Positions 8,566-17,011 of a stretch of 64,000 bases of DNA are shown piece after piece (positions within the stretch are counted from its first letter, which is position 1; each line of letters opens with the position of its first letter). Made by a program: the position numbers and the translations under genes. The stretch lies in contig NZ_JACHNH010000001.1 of the NCBI RefSeq assembly GCF_014205335.1, forward strand, positions 6,132,501-6,196,500, given 5' to 3'. Below the pieces are notes generated by a model. The model was not told the origin of the DNA. It saw nothing but the letters and a program-made list of their open reading frames with translations, and made no database searches. The DNA is from Amorphoplanes digitatis. Lineage in GTDB: Bacteria; Actinomycetota; Actinomycetes; Mycobacteriales; Micromonosporaceae.

Positions 8566-10089
8566 ATGACCGTCATCAATCGCCGGATCTTCGTGCTCGG
8601 CGGATTGGCCGCCGCCGGAACCCTCGCAGTCCACTCCGCCGCCGGTGCCGCGACGCCGTACCCGTTCCGGCTCGGTGTCGCCTCGGGCGAGCCGGACGCG
8701 GCAAGCGTCGTGCTCTGGACCCGTCTCGCCACCGCCCCGCTGAACGCCGACGGGCAGGGTGGCATGCCCAACGCCGACGTGGTCGTCGACTGGCAGGTCG
8801 CGACCACCGACCAGTTCACCTCGATCGTCGCGTCCGGGTCGGTCACCGCCCGGTACGCCGACGCGCACTCGGTCCACGTCGTCGCCGGTGGGCTCGCCGC
8901 CGACGCGGAGTACCACTACCGTTTCCGGGCGCAGGGGCACCTCTCGCCGGTCGGGCGGACCCGCACCGCGCCGGCCGGCGGCACCTTCGGCCGTACCCTG
9001 CGGATGGCCTTCGCCTCCTGCGCGCACTACGAGTCGGGGTACTACACCGCCTACCGGCGGATGGCCGAGGACCGGCCCGACCTCGTCCTGCACCTGGGTG
9101 ACTACCTCTACGAGGACGCGACCACCTCCGGATCGGTCCGCGAACACGCCGGCGCGGAGATCGTCTCGCTCGCCGACTACCGGCGCCGGCACGCCCAGTA
9201 CAAGACCGACCCCGATCTCCAGGCCGCGCACGCCGTCGCACCGTGGCTCGTGGTGCCGGACGACCACGAGGTGGAGAACAACTACGCCGCCATGGTGCGG
9301 GCCGACAGCAGCCCGGCCCTGACCGCCGCGCAGTGGACGGCCCGGCGCACCGCCGCGTACCGCGCCTACTACGAGAACATGCCGCTGCGCCCGGCCGCCG
9401 CGCCGACCGGCAACGGCATCGCGCTCTACCGGCGGGTGCGCTGGGGCAGCCTGGCCACCTTCCACATGCTCGACACCCGCCAGTTCCGCGACGACCAGGC
9501 CTGCGGCGACGGGTGGAAGGTCTGCGCCGCCGCGGACAGCGCCGCCCGCACCCTGACCGGCGCCGCGCAGGAGGCGTGGCTCCTGGACGGGCTCGCGCAG
9601 CACTACGGCACCTGGGACATCCTCGGCCAGCAGGTGTTCTTCGCCCGCCAGTTCGACGCGGCGGGCGGGGCGAACATGGACTCCTGGGACGGCTACCGGG
9701 CCGCCCGGGCCCGCATTCAGCAGGGCTGGCGCGACCGGGCGGTGCGCAACCCGCTCGTGCTCACCGGCGACGTGCACACGGCCTGGGCCAACGACCTCAA
9801 GGCCGACTACGCCGACCCCAACTCCGCGACCGTCGGCACCGAGCTGGTCTGCACCTCGATCGCATCCGGCGGCAACGGCTCGGCGACCACCACGATCCCG
9901 TACGCCGCGACCAACCCGCACCTTAGGTTCTACTCCGAGCGGCGCGGCTACACCCTCACCACGATCACCCCCACCGAGGTACGGGCCGACTTCCGCTCGG
10001 TGCCCATGGTGACCGAGCACGGCGCGGCCGTCACCACCCTCAAGTCCTTCGTCGTCCTCGATGGCCGCCCCGGCCTCGAAGTCCTTTAG
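8566..10089 (+). CDS. phoD: PhoD-type alkaline phosphatase/phosphodiesterase, Tat-exported
   Basis: This secreted 507-aa PhoD enzyme hydrolyses phosphate mono- and diesters and depends on Fe/Ca. The N-terminus has a twin-arginine signal (Arg6-Arg7, NRRIFVLGG), then the PhoD N-terminal domain. Metal-site motifs follow: HLGDYLYE, VPDDHEVENNY and LTGDVHTAWAND. The length is normal for the family. No obvious PHO-box repeats were seen upstream. The TAG stop is embedded in the AGGAGG ribosome site of the next gene, suggesting translational coupling. Confidence 0.93.
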   Translation: MTVINRRIFVLGGLAAAGTLAVHSAAGAATPYPFRLGVASGEPDAASVVLWTRLATAPLNADGQGGMPNADVVVDWQVATTDQFTSIVASGSVTARYADAHSVHVVAGGLAADAEYHYRFRAQGHLSPVGRTRTAPAGGTFGRTLRMAFASCAHYESGYYTAYRRMAEDRPDLVLHLGDYLYEDATTSGSVREHAGAEIVSLADYRRRHAQYKTDPDLQAAHAVAPWLVVPDDHEVENNYAAMVRADSSPALTAAQWTARRTAAYRAYYENMPLRPAAAPTGNGIALYRRVRWGSLATFHMLDTRQFRDDQACGDGWKVCAAADSAARTLTGAAQEAWLLDGLAQHYGTWDILGQQVFFARQFDAAGGANMDSWDGYRAARARIQQGWRDRAVRNPLVLTGDVHTAWANDLKADYADPNSATVGTELVCTSIASGGNGSATTTIPYAATNPHLRFYSERRGYTLTTITPTEVRADFRSVPMVTEHGAAVTTLKSFVVLDGRPGLEVL

Positions 10090-10097
10090 GAGGCCGG

Positions 10098-10571
10098 ATG
10101 TCAGCCATCGCCACGGCCGCCGTCGCCGCCGCCCTCGCCGCGACGACGGTCACCTTCTCCACCGCCAACACCGTGGCCACCGGGGATCAGGACGGCCCGG
10201 CCATCGCGACCAACCGCTCCGGCCAGGTCGCCGTCGTCTGGGAGGACGACCGGGACGCCGCCGAGCCCGGCGACGACAACCACTCCGAGATCTACCTGCG
10301 CCTGTTCGGCAACGGCACGCCAGCGTACGAGGTGAAGCTCTCCGGCGGAGGCACCACCGGCACCGACTGGAAGCACATCACCCCCGACGTCGGACTCGAC
10401 GACAGGGGCAACGCCGTGGTCGTCTGGGCCGACGACCCGGACGGCAACGGGTACTTCAACGTCCCGTACCGCGTCGTCTCGCCCACCGGCGCACTGCTCG
10501 CCTCCGGCCGCGTCGGCGCCACCAACGGCGACTGGACGAACGACGCCTCCGCGGACGCGTCCCGGATGTGA
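10098..10571 (+). CDS. Secreted propeller-repeat protein, probably 3'-truncated
   Basis: The 157-aa product has a signal peptide (Ala-rich, cleavage near residue 24) and two copies of a blade-like repeat. Each is of the type AIATNRSGQVAVVWEDDRD or DVGLDDRGNAVVVWADDPD, separated by strands ending EIYLRLFGNG and VPYRVVSPTGALL. It stops at the point where a third repeat should begin. In the next frame the text continues with VPDVTV, matching the start of a repeat, so a frameshift plus loss of the 3' part is likely. It is coupled to phoD by an 8-bp gap. I cannot assign a function. Confidence 0.6.
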   Translation: MSAIATAAVAAALAATTVTFSTANTVATGDQDGPAIATNRSGQVAVVWEDDRDAAEPGDDNHSEIYLRLFGNGTPAYEVKLSGGGTTGTDWKHITPDVGLDDRGNAVVVWADDPDGNGYFNVPYRVVSPTGALLASGRVGATNGDWTNDASADASRM

Positions 10572-10592
10572 CCGTGTTCCGTCGGGCGGCGT

Positions 10593-10618
10593 GCCCGGCC
10601 CTGCGGTGCGGGCCGGGC
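10593..10618. terminator. Hairpin between convergent genes
   Basis: A 9-bp perfect GC stem, GCCCGGCCC (10593-10601) / GGGCCGGGC (10610-10618), has an 8-nt loop. It lies between the 3' ends of the secreted repeat gene and the HNH pseudogene, and could stop transcription from both sides. Confidence 0.55.
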
Positions 10619-10631
10619 GCGCCGTGTGCGT

Positions 10632-11239
10632 TCAGGAGGTGCAGGTGTTCAGCATGGTCTGTAGCGCGGTCTTCTCCGCGGACTGCGCGGTGAGCGCCCA
10701 GTAGGACTTCACCGCGATCCACATCTTGGCGTAGGTGCACCAGTACGAGGTCACCGACGGCTGCCAGGTCGACGGATCCTCGTCGCCCTTGGACTGGTTG
10801 ACGTTGTCGGTGACGGCGATCAGCTGCGGGCGGGTGAGGTCGTTGGCGAAGCTCTGCCGCCGGCTGGTCGTCCACGCGCTGGCCCCGGAACGCCAGGCCT
10901 CGGCGAGCGGGACGACATGGTCGATGTCGACGTCGGAGGCGGCGGTCCAGGTGGCGCCGTCGTAGGGGAGAACCAGCGGCCGGAGGTGGCGGCGCAGGCG
11001 CTGTCGGTGACCACGGACGTGCCGTCGCGCTTGAGGGGTGTCGCCCACATATTGATCGTGGCCAGTGTGGAGAGCCGGGTCCGGCGCGTGAACATCCCCT
11101 CGTCGTCCTATGGCGACGAGGAGGCGTTCGGCCTGGGCGACGTTCACGGACCGGCGCCGGCTGTTCGCCGATTCGGTGTGGCGCGCCCGCACCGGCCGGC
11201 CGTCGCCGGCACCGTCGCCGTGCGAGGTCGGTGACGCAT
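10632..11239 (-). pseudogene. HNH endonuclease-family (DUF1524) secreted protein, frameshifted
   Basis: The C-terminal part is intact and matches the actinobacterial HNH/DUF1524 family: DIDHVVPLAEAWRSGA, DLTRPQLIAVTDNVNQSKGD and the ending SYWCTYAKMW. The middle piece (LKRDGTSVVTDSACAATSG, then RWFSP) lies in another frame. Joining RWFSP to YDGATWTAASDV needs one extra C in the run near 10970. A second shift near 11115 is needed to join LLVAI to DDEGMFT, and the segment between, around 11045-11075, also looks scrambled. A likely original start is the ATG at 11239. The gene is either decayed or hit by several sequencing indels. Confidence 0.75.
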
Positions 11240-11338
11240 CTGAAAGGATTCGGTGACAGCCCGCACCATTGAGGCGGATTCTCAGGGGTCCCGGACCCGG
11301 GCGCGGCCACCGGCCCACGGCAAGCGAGGGAGAGCGCC

Positions 11339-11980
11339 ATGCGCGAGGACTTTCAGGCCGAGCTCGACCGGGTCAGCAGCACATTGGTCACCATGGCGAT
11401 GGCGGCGCGGGAGACGATGCGGCAGGCGAGCACCGCCCTGATCACCGCCGATCACACCGTCGCCCTACAGGTGACCGCCCGCGACGCCGAGATCGACGTG
11501 CTCTACCGCGTCGCCGAGGACCGGGCCTACGACCTGGTCGCTCGCCGGCAGCCGGTCGCCGACGACCTGCGCAAGGCCGTGACCTCGATTCAGGTGGCCG
11601 CCGACCTCAGGCGCATGGGCGGCCTCGCCGTCCATGTGGCCCGTTCCGTCCTGCGCCGCCACCCGGCGCCCGCCGTGGTTCCCGAGCTGGCCGAGCTCTT
11701 CCAGGCGATGGGCACGGTGGCCGACGGGCTGGCCGGCAAGATCGTATCGGCGCTGTCCGACCACGATGCGGTCCTGGCCGCCCAGCTCGACCGCGACGAC
11801 GACGCCATGGACCACCTGTACCAGCGCCTGTTCGCCGTCCTGCTCAGCCCGGATTGGCCGATGGGCGTCGAGGCGGCCATCGACGGCGCGCTGCTGGGCC
11901 GTTACTACGAGCGCTACGCCGACAACGCCGTCAACGTCGGCCACCACGTCGTAGCCCTGATCACCGGCAAGACCGACTGA
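11339..11980 (+). CDS. phoU: PhoU-like phosphate signalling protein
   Basis: This 213-aa all-helical protein has two PhoU repeats. Each carries the metal-binding pattern of the family: the first DAEIDVLYRVAEDRAYDLV with LRRMGGLAVHVAR, the second DDDAMDHLYQRLF with YYERYADNAVNVGHHV. PhoU links the Pst transporter to a PhoR-type kinase to report phosphate sufficiency. No pst or phoR genes lie nearby, so it acts in trans or is a paralogue. The ATG at 11339 follows a GGGAG ribosome site. Confidence 0.92.
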   Translation: MREDFQAELDRVSSTLVTMAMAARETMRQASTALITADHTVALQVTARDAEIDVLYRVAEDRAYDLVARRQPVADDLRKAVTSIQVAADLRRMGGLAVHVARSVLRRHPAPAVVPELAELFQAMGTVADGLAGKIVSALSDHDAVLAAQLDRDDDAMDHLYQRLFAVLLSPDWPMGVEAAIDGALLGRYYERYADNAVNVGHHVVALITGKTD

Positions 11981-11989
11981 ACACCCGCG

Positions 11990-12331
11990 TCAGGCCACGA
12001 CGTCGTTCCGGTGCAGGCGCTGGCGTGGCACGCCGGCCTTGGTGAGCTGTTCGGAGATGCGGCTGGACGGGTTGTGAAAGCACATCGCGACCTGGTGATC
12101 GTCGCCGAGTTCGCAGGCCGCGGACACGGTGCCCACGCTGATCGGGTCGAGGTGGGACACGGCGGACAGGTCGAGGATGATCCTGGGCGGCCGCACCTTC
12201 CGTACCGTGTGGACCAGGATGCGCTGGAGGTGCACCGCTGCGGCGGCATCGATGACGCCGGACGGCCGGATGACGACCGTGTCGTCGGGTTCCGTGCGCA
12301 CTTCGACCTCGGGCGCATCCATTCGGCTCAC
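11990..12331 (-). CDS. STAS-domain protein, paralogue 2
   Basis: This 113-aa STAS domain is clearly paralogous to the one at 7939. Both share the core pattern VIxPxGxxDAAxAVxLxRIL, the segment LDPI, and ELGDDHQVA/QLGDDHHVA. The site matching the phosphorylated DSSGLG is DPISVG, so the normal phosphoserine positions are Pro and Ile. It ends 9 bp from the convergent phoU stop. The start could be ATG 12331 or ATG 12322; both lie before the domain. Confidence 0.8.
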   Translation of the reverse strand: MSRMDAPEVEVRTEPDDTVVIRPSGVIDAAAAVHLQRILVHTVRKVRPPRIILDLSAVSHLDPISVGTVSAACELGDDHQVAMCFHNPSSRISEQLTKAGVPRQRLHRNDVVA

Positions 12332-12417
12332 CCTTCGCTACCTTTTGTTCAGCTCCGAGACAACGTTACGACCGCGGGTCGCGTCGAGTCGATGGGATCA
12401 TCGGCTCCACATGACAA

Positions 12418-12447
12418 CCCATCCGACGATGGGATTCCGGCTAGGCT
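12418..12447 (+). promoter_or_regulatory. Dyad and leaderless -10 box before the alpha/beta hydrolase
   Basis: CCCATC (12418-12423) / GATGGG (12428-12433) forms a 6-bp dyad. TAGGCT (12442-12447) then lies exactly 6 nt before the GTG start at 12454. This is the TANNNT-N6-RTG arrangement expected of a leaderless actinobacterial mRNA. There is no Shine-Dalgarno. Confidence 0.45.
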
Positions 12448-12453
12448 GCCCGA

Positions 12454-13314
12454 GTGGTCACCGAGGTCGACGTCCGCGCGAGTGACGGACGGACCCTGCA
12501 CGCCTACGACCGGGGCCGCGGCGACCGGGTCGTCATGTGGCATCACGGGACACCGAACATCGGCTTCCCGCCGGTGCCGCTGTTCGCCGCGGCCGACCGG
12601 CTCGGCCTCCGGCTGGTCTCCTACGACCGTCCGGGTTACGGCGGATCCCCCCCGGTGCCGGGCCGCGACATCGCCTCCGTGGCGGCCGACGCGGCAACGG
12701 TGGCCGATGCCCTCGGTGTGGCGGAGTTCGCGGTGCTGGGCCACTCCGGCGGCGGACCGTGCGCGCTGGCCTGTGCGGCCCTGCTGCCGGGCCGGGTGAC
12801 CGCGGCGGTCGCGATCTCCTGCCTCGCCCCGTACGAGTCCGGCGGCCTGGACTGGTATGCCGGGATGGGTCCGTCCGGCGAGGCCACGCTGCGGGCGGCG
12901 GCCGCCGGGCGTGCCGCGAAGGAGGCGCACGAGGCGGCCGGCGCCTCGGACGTCGACTTCATCCCGGCCGACTGGGCCGCGCTGGAGGGCGAGTGGGGCT
13001 GGTTCGGCAGCGTGGTCGAGCCGGCGATGGCGTGCGGCCCGGCCCCGCTGATCGACGACGATCTGAGCTATGTGAACCCGTGGGGCTTCGACCCGGCCGC
13101 GGTCGCCGTGCCGGTGCTGCTGGTGCACGGCACCGGCGACCGGGTGGTGCCGAGCGCGCACAGCACCTGGCTGGCCGACCACATCAGCGGGTCGACGCTG
13201 CGCCTCGTCGAGGGTGAGGGCCACGTCTCGGTCCTGCCGCCGGCGGCGGTGCCGGGCCCTGGAGTGGCTGCACCGAGCCTGAACGGGACTCACGTACGGA
13301 TCCAGCGGTGGTAG
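12454..13314 (+). CDS. Alpha/beta hydrolase
   Basis: The protein has the alpha/beta-hydrolase fold with oxyanion strand VVMWHHGTPN, the nucleophile elbow GHSGGG, an acid in VHGTGDRVVP and the catalytic histidine in GEGHVSVL. The substrate is unknown. The last residues are atypical: one base shift near 13255 would give the normal family ending (RALEWLHRA, stop at 13280-13282). As read, the frame runs on into the 3' end of the convergent dehydratase gene (25-bp overlap). A true frameshift or a sequencing indel are both possible. Confidence 0.85.
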   Translation: MVTEVDVRASDGRTLHAYDRGRGDRVVMWHHGTPNIGFPPVPLFAAADRLGLRLVSYDRPGYGGSPPVPGRDIASVAADAATVADALGVAEFAVLGHSGGGPCALACAALLPGRVTAAVAISCLAPYESGGLDWYAGMGPSGEATLRAAAAGRAAKEAHEAAGASDVDFIPADWAALEGEWGWFGSVVEPAMACGPAPLIDDDLSYVNPWGFDPAAVAVPVLLVHGTGDRVVPSAHSTWLADHISGSTLRLVEGEGHVSVLPPAAVPGPGVAAPSLNGTHVRIQRW

Positions 13315-14261
13315 GCGTCCAGGTCGACGTTGCTGCCGCAGATGATGGTGGCAACATGGCGGCCGGCGAAGCGGTCACGGTCCTCCAGTACGGCCGCGAC
13401 GCCGAGGGCCGCCGAGGGCTCCACGACCAGGCCCGCCTGCTCCAGCAGCAGCCGCAGGCCCGCGACGATGGAGGACTCCTGGACCAGGACGGCGTCGTCG
13501 GCGACCGCGAGAAGATCGTCCAGGACCTCGGGGATGGGGAACCTGCCGGCGACTCCGTCGGCGATGGTGTCGGTCGAGTCGGTGGTGACGACCCGGCGCC
13601 GGCGCCAGGAGTGGGTCATCGCCGGTGCGCCGAGGGGCTGCACACAGATCACCTCGACGTCCGGCGAGAGGGTCTTCAGGGCGTAGCCCACGCCGGTGGC
13701 TATCGCGCCGCCGCCCAGGGCGATCAGGACGGTGTCGAACGAGGACCCCGCATCGGCCAGTTCCAGGCCGATGGTCGCCGCGCCCTCGCAGGTCTCGATG
13801 TCGAGGCTGTCCTGGACCAGCCGGATACCGCGCTGGAGCGAGATGTCCGCGGCCCGTTCGCGGGCCGCCTCGAAGTCGCCGTCGACAAGCTCCAGCTCGG
13901 CACCCAGCGCACGGATCCGATCGAGCTTGACAGCGGGCGCCGCTCGTGACGCCACGACCGTCACGTCGAGGCCGCGGCGGCGACCGGACCAGCCCAGTGC
14001 CTGGCCGAGGTTGCCGGCGCTGGCGCACACCGCCGCGGTGCGGCCCTGGCCGGCGAGCAGGTTCGCGACGAGTTCGGTGCCGCGCGCCTTGAAGCTGCGC
14101 ACCGGGTTCGCCGTCTCCAGCTTGATGCTGACCGTGCAGCCGAGCTCGCGTCCCAGCGCGTCGCACTGGTACAGCGGGGTGTTCAAGAAGATCGGGTCGA
14201 TGTCGCTCCGGGCCGCGCGGATCCGGGCAAGATCGAGGCGCGTCGTGATCATGTCCGGCAA
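13290..14261 (-). CDS. PLP-dependent threonine/serine dehydratase-like enzyme
   Basis: This 323-aa fold-type II PLP enzyme has the cofactor lysine Lys58 in SFKARG, the substrate loop ASAGNLGQAL, the glycine-rich phosphate loop ALGGGAIATG and the late CGSNVDL. The family deaminates threonine or serine to 2-oxo acids; related members are racemases or diaminopropionate enzymes. No C-terminal ACT regulatory domain is present, so it is the short, catabolic-type form. A second in-frame ATG at 14252 is also possible. It lies 23 bp downstream of the GGDEF gene and may be co-transcribed with it. Confidence 0.87.
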   Translation of the reverse strand: MPDMITTRLDLARIRAARSDIDPIFLNTPLYQCDALGRELGCTVSIKLETANPVRSFKARGTELVANLLAGQGRTAAVCASAGNLGQALGWSGRRRGLDVTVVASRAAPAVKLDRIRALGAELELVDGDFEAARERAADISLQRGIRLVQDSLDIETCEGAATIGLELADAGSSFDTVLIALGGGAIATGVGYALKTLSPDVEVICVQPLGAPAMTHSWRRRRVVTTDSTDTIADGVAGRFPIPEVLDDLLAVADDAVLVQESSIVAGLRLLLEQAGLVVEPSAALGVAAVLEDRDRFAGRHVATIICGSNVDLDAYHRWIRT

Positions 14262-14284
14262 CGTATCGCGCCTCGGCTACCGGG

Positions 14285-16306
14285 TCAGGCCACGATCGCG
14301 CCGTGGCGGCGCGCCGCCTTCTCCGCGTACAGCGCGGCGTCGGCGTGCGCGTACAGCGCGGCGAAGTCGGCACCGTCGGCGTCCGACCCGGCGGCACCGA
14401 CGCTGGCGGCGGTGCGCGGCGCGAGCGCGGCGCGCAACCGCTCGGCCTCCGCCTGTACCTCGGCATCCGGGATCAGCGCCACGAACTCGTCACCGCCCAG
14501 TCGTCCGATGACGGAGCCGGACGGCGCGTTCGCCGTCAGGGTGGTCGCCACCCAGACCAGCAGTTCGTCGCCGGCGGCGTGCCCGGCCGTGTCGTTGAGC
14601 GTCTTGAAGCCGTCCAGGTCGAACAGCACGAGGCCCATCGGATGGCCCGCGCGCAGACGGTCGGCGATCCGGTCGTCGATACCGCGGCGGTTGAGCAGGC
14701 CGGTGAGGGCGTCCGTGTGCGACATGTCGGTCAGGCGGCGGCGCCGCTCGGCGCTGGCGCGCCCCTGCGCGGCGCACGCGGCGGCGACCACGCCGAAGCA
14801 GAGCAGATGCATGATCGCGTACGCCGGGCCGGCGTCGCCGACGGTGGCCGCCAGCACCAGGTAGGCCGCGGCGTTCAGGGCGAGCATCGGCACCGCTACC
14901 CGCAGCCGAGCGCCGAGGGCGAACAGCGTCATCGGCGCCAGCATGCCCACACCGGTCGGCGACGAGACACCTCCGTCCAGCACCGGCGCGGCGATTCCCA
15001 GGGCGAGAAGTGGCACCGCGTTGAGCGCCATCAGCGGCCGCACATACGCGGAGCGGCTCAGCCGGCCGGCGACCGCGATGACGCCCAGGCCGTACAGCAC
15101 CCCCAGGACGCACACCACCCCGAGGGCCAGCCGGTGCGGCGACTGGGTGGCGAACCCGGCGGCGTACACGGCGCCGACGAAGCTGTCGGCGGCGCAGATC
15201 CGGCCCATGTCGGCGATGGACCGGCGCCGGCGCTCCGTGCGGGTGACCCGGGCCGCCGTCGGCCCGGCCGCCTGCTCACGGGCCAGCTCGACGTGCCGCT
15301 CGACGGGGACGCGGCCGCCGCGGGTGGTCTTGTCCGCGTACGCGCGGGCGTCGGCGAGCCGGCGCAGCTCCTCGACCGTGCCCGCCTCGGCCGGGCAGCT
15401 CGCGTAGCCCAGGCTGGCCGGCGCGCCGTGCTCCAGCGCGGCGCGCAGCCGGTCGACGATCGCGGGTGCGTCGTCCGGACCGGTTCCGGTCAGCAGCGCG
15501 CCGAACTCGTCGCCGCCCAGCCGGCCCACCCGGTCGGTGTCGCGCAGCGCGCCGCTCATGGTGCGGGCCGTGGCGGCCAGGACGGCGTCGCCCGCCCGGT
15601 GGCCCCAGGTGTCGTTGATGATCTTGAACTTGTCCAGGTCGGCGAGGAGCAGGGTGACCGGTTCGCCGCCGTGCCTCGCCCGGGCCACCGCGCGCTCCAG
15701 CTGCTCGTCGAAGCCACGGCGGTTCAGGCTGCGGGTGAGTGGGTCGACGCGCGACGCCTCGGACAGCCGGCGCCGCAGCGTGGCGAGGGCGGCGGCGTGC
15801 CGCATGCACAGGATCGAGACTCCGCCCAGGCCGAGCGTGTAGACCACGGCGTACCCGGCGGGAGCGGGCTCGCCCAGCACCGCCACGACCCAGTACGCCA
15901 CCGCGGCGAGCACCCCGGTCACCGCGAACGGACGGGGCGGCATCATGATCGCGTAGAAGACGACGGTGATCGGCACGAGCGCACCGAGCGGGCCGTGGAT
16001 GCCACCGTCGAGCAGGCTGAGCGTGGCCGAGCCGGCGAGGCTGACGAGCACGCCGAGGGCCTGAACCGTCACGCGTGCCCGGGACCGGGCGATCCACGGC
16101 GCCGCGCGCCAGGTCGCGGCCGCGACCGCGAACATCACGGCGGCGACGGCGAGCATGAGCGGACGGTGCGACCCGTGCGGCGTTGCCGCGAGGTACACGG
16201 CGACGACGGCCGGCGCGAGCATGGCACGAGCGCCGCTGGTGCGCACGGTGGCCGCGCGCGAGTCCCCGCGGGCGCGCGGAGGCTCAGCGCTTGCATCGGC
16301 GTGCAT
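14285..16306 (-). CDS. Tandem membrane GGDEF protein (two diguanylate cyclase modules)
   Basis: The 673-aa protein is an internal duplication: a block of about six TM helices and a GGDEF domain (motif 264-268), then a second TM block and a second GGDEF domain (604-608). Both keep GGDEF and the metal-binding DLDKFK / DLDGFK. Only the first has the RxxD inhibitory site (RDTD five residues before GGDEF). Both could make cyclic di-GMP, with feedback only on the first. A single-chain dimer is conceivable, since GGDEF domains work as pairs. The small TM blocks lack a recognised sensor domain. Confidence 0.88.
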   Translation of the reverse strand: MHADASAEPPRARGDSRAATVRTSGARAMLAPAVVAVYLAATPHGSHRPLMLAVAAVMFAVAAATWRAAPWIARSRARVTVQALGVLVSLAGSATLSLLDGGIHGPLGALVPITVVFYAIMMPPRPFAVTGVLAAVAYWVVAVLGEPAPAGYAVVYTLGLGGVSILCMRHAAALATLRRRLSEASRVDPLTRSLNRRGFDEQLERAVARARHGGEPVTLLLADLDKFKIINDTWGHRAGDAVLAATARTMSGALRDTDRVGRLGGDEFGALLTGTGPDDAPAIVDRLRAALEHGAPASLGYASCPAEAGTVEELRRLADARAYADKTTRGGRVPVERHVELAREQAAGPTAARVTRTERRRRSIADMGRICAADSFVGAVYAAGFATQSPHRLALGVVCVLGVLYGLGVIAVAGRLSRSAYVRPLMALNAVPLLALGIAAPVLDGGVSSPTGVGMLAPMTLFALGARLRVAVPMLALNAAAYLVLAATVGDAGPAYAIMHLLCFGVVAAACAAQGRASAERRRRLTDMSHTDALTGLLNRRGIDDRIADRLRAGHPMGLVLFDLDGFKTLNDTAGHAAGDELLVWVATTLTANAPSGSVIGRLGGDEFVALIPDAEVQAEAERLRAALAPRTAASVGAAGSDADGADFAALYAHADAALYAEKAARRHGAIVA

Positions 16307-16318
16307 CGGCGACCATCC

Positions 16319-16355
16319 AGATAACCGGGGGTAGCGGTAGCGCTACTGGTTATCT
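16319..16355. repeat. Long imperfect inverted repeat upstream of the tandem GGDEF gene
   Basis: Outer arms AGATAACC (16319-16326) / GGTTATCT (16348-16355) and inner arms TAGCG (16332-16336) / CGCTA (16341-16345) surround GTAG. The asymmetry (GGGGG in one arm, CT in the other) argues for a protein-binding site or a terminator of the upstream TetR gene. It ends 13 bp before the GGDEF start codon, so it could regulate that gene. Confidence 0.45.
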
Positions 16356-16398
16356 ATCGCCCGCGCGCGGCGGATGTTGAGCGGATGTTCCGCACCGC

Positions 16399-16998
16399 TC
16401 ACGAGAGGTTTCCGGGGTGCCCCAGCATCGGCCGGAGGATGCTGTCGACCACGTGGATCACCCACGGTTCGTCGAGCGATTCCCCGCTGAGCAGCAGCCG
16501 GTGCCAGAGCAGCGCCTTGCAGACCTCGATGACGGCGCCGGCGTCCGGAGGGCCGGCCAGCTCGCCACGGGCCACCGCGCGGGCGAAGACGAACTCCGCG
16601 TCGGCGACACCGGTCTCCAGGACGTGTTCGTGCAGGAGCCGGCCGAGGTCGGGATCGGTGCGGATCGCCGAAAGCAGGCTCAGCACGATCGGCTGTTTGC
16701 GCTCGTAGACGCGGCAGAAGGTGTTGAGCGCCGCGATGAGGTCGCCACGCAGCGAGCCGGTGTCGGCAAGCGGTGGGTGCTCCAGCATCATGCCGTGCAG
16801 GGCGGCGGCCACCATGCCGGGCTTGCCGGACCAGCGGCGGTAGATGGTGGCCTTGCTGGCCCGGGCCCGGCGCGCCACCTCGTCGATCGTCATCCGGTCG
16901 TAGCCGACCTCGGCCAGCAGGTCACGGACGGCGTCGAGGATGGCCTGCTCACGTCCCGGATCGAGGCGGTGCTGCGTGGTGGCCGGTGACTGCGGCAA
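16399..16998 (-). CDS. TetR/AcrR family transcriptional regulator
   Basis: The 199-aa protein has a TetR DNA-binding domain at residues 18-65 (MTIDEVARRARASKATIYRRW) and a TetR_C-like ligand domain. The start is TTG at 16998, supported by a GGAGGG ribosome site 6 bp upstream and by the lack of any other start before the HTH. It lies 13 bp after the SDR gene on the same strand, so the two form an operon and the regulator probably controls it. Confidence 0.88.
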   Translation of the reverse strand: MPQSPATTQHRLDPGREQAILDAVRDLLAEVGYDRMTIDEVARRARASKATIYRRWSGKPGMVAAALHGMMLEHPPLADTGSLRGDLIAALNTFCRVYERKQPIVLSLLSAIRTDPDLGRLLHEHVLETGVADAEFVFARAVARGELAGPPDAGAVIEVCKALLWHRLLLSGESLDEPWVIHVVDSILRPMLGHPGNLS

Positions 16999-17011
16999 CC
17001 GGCCCTCCAGG

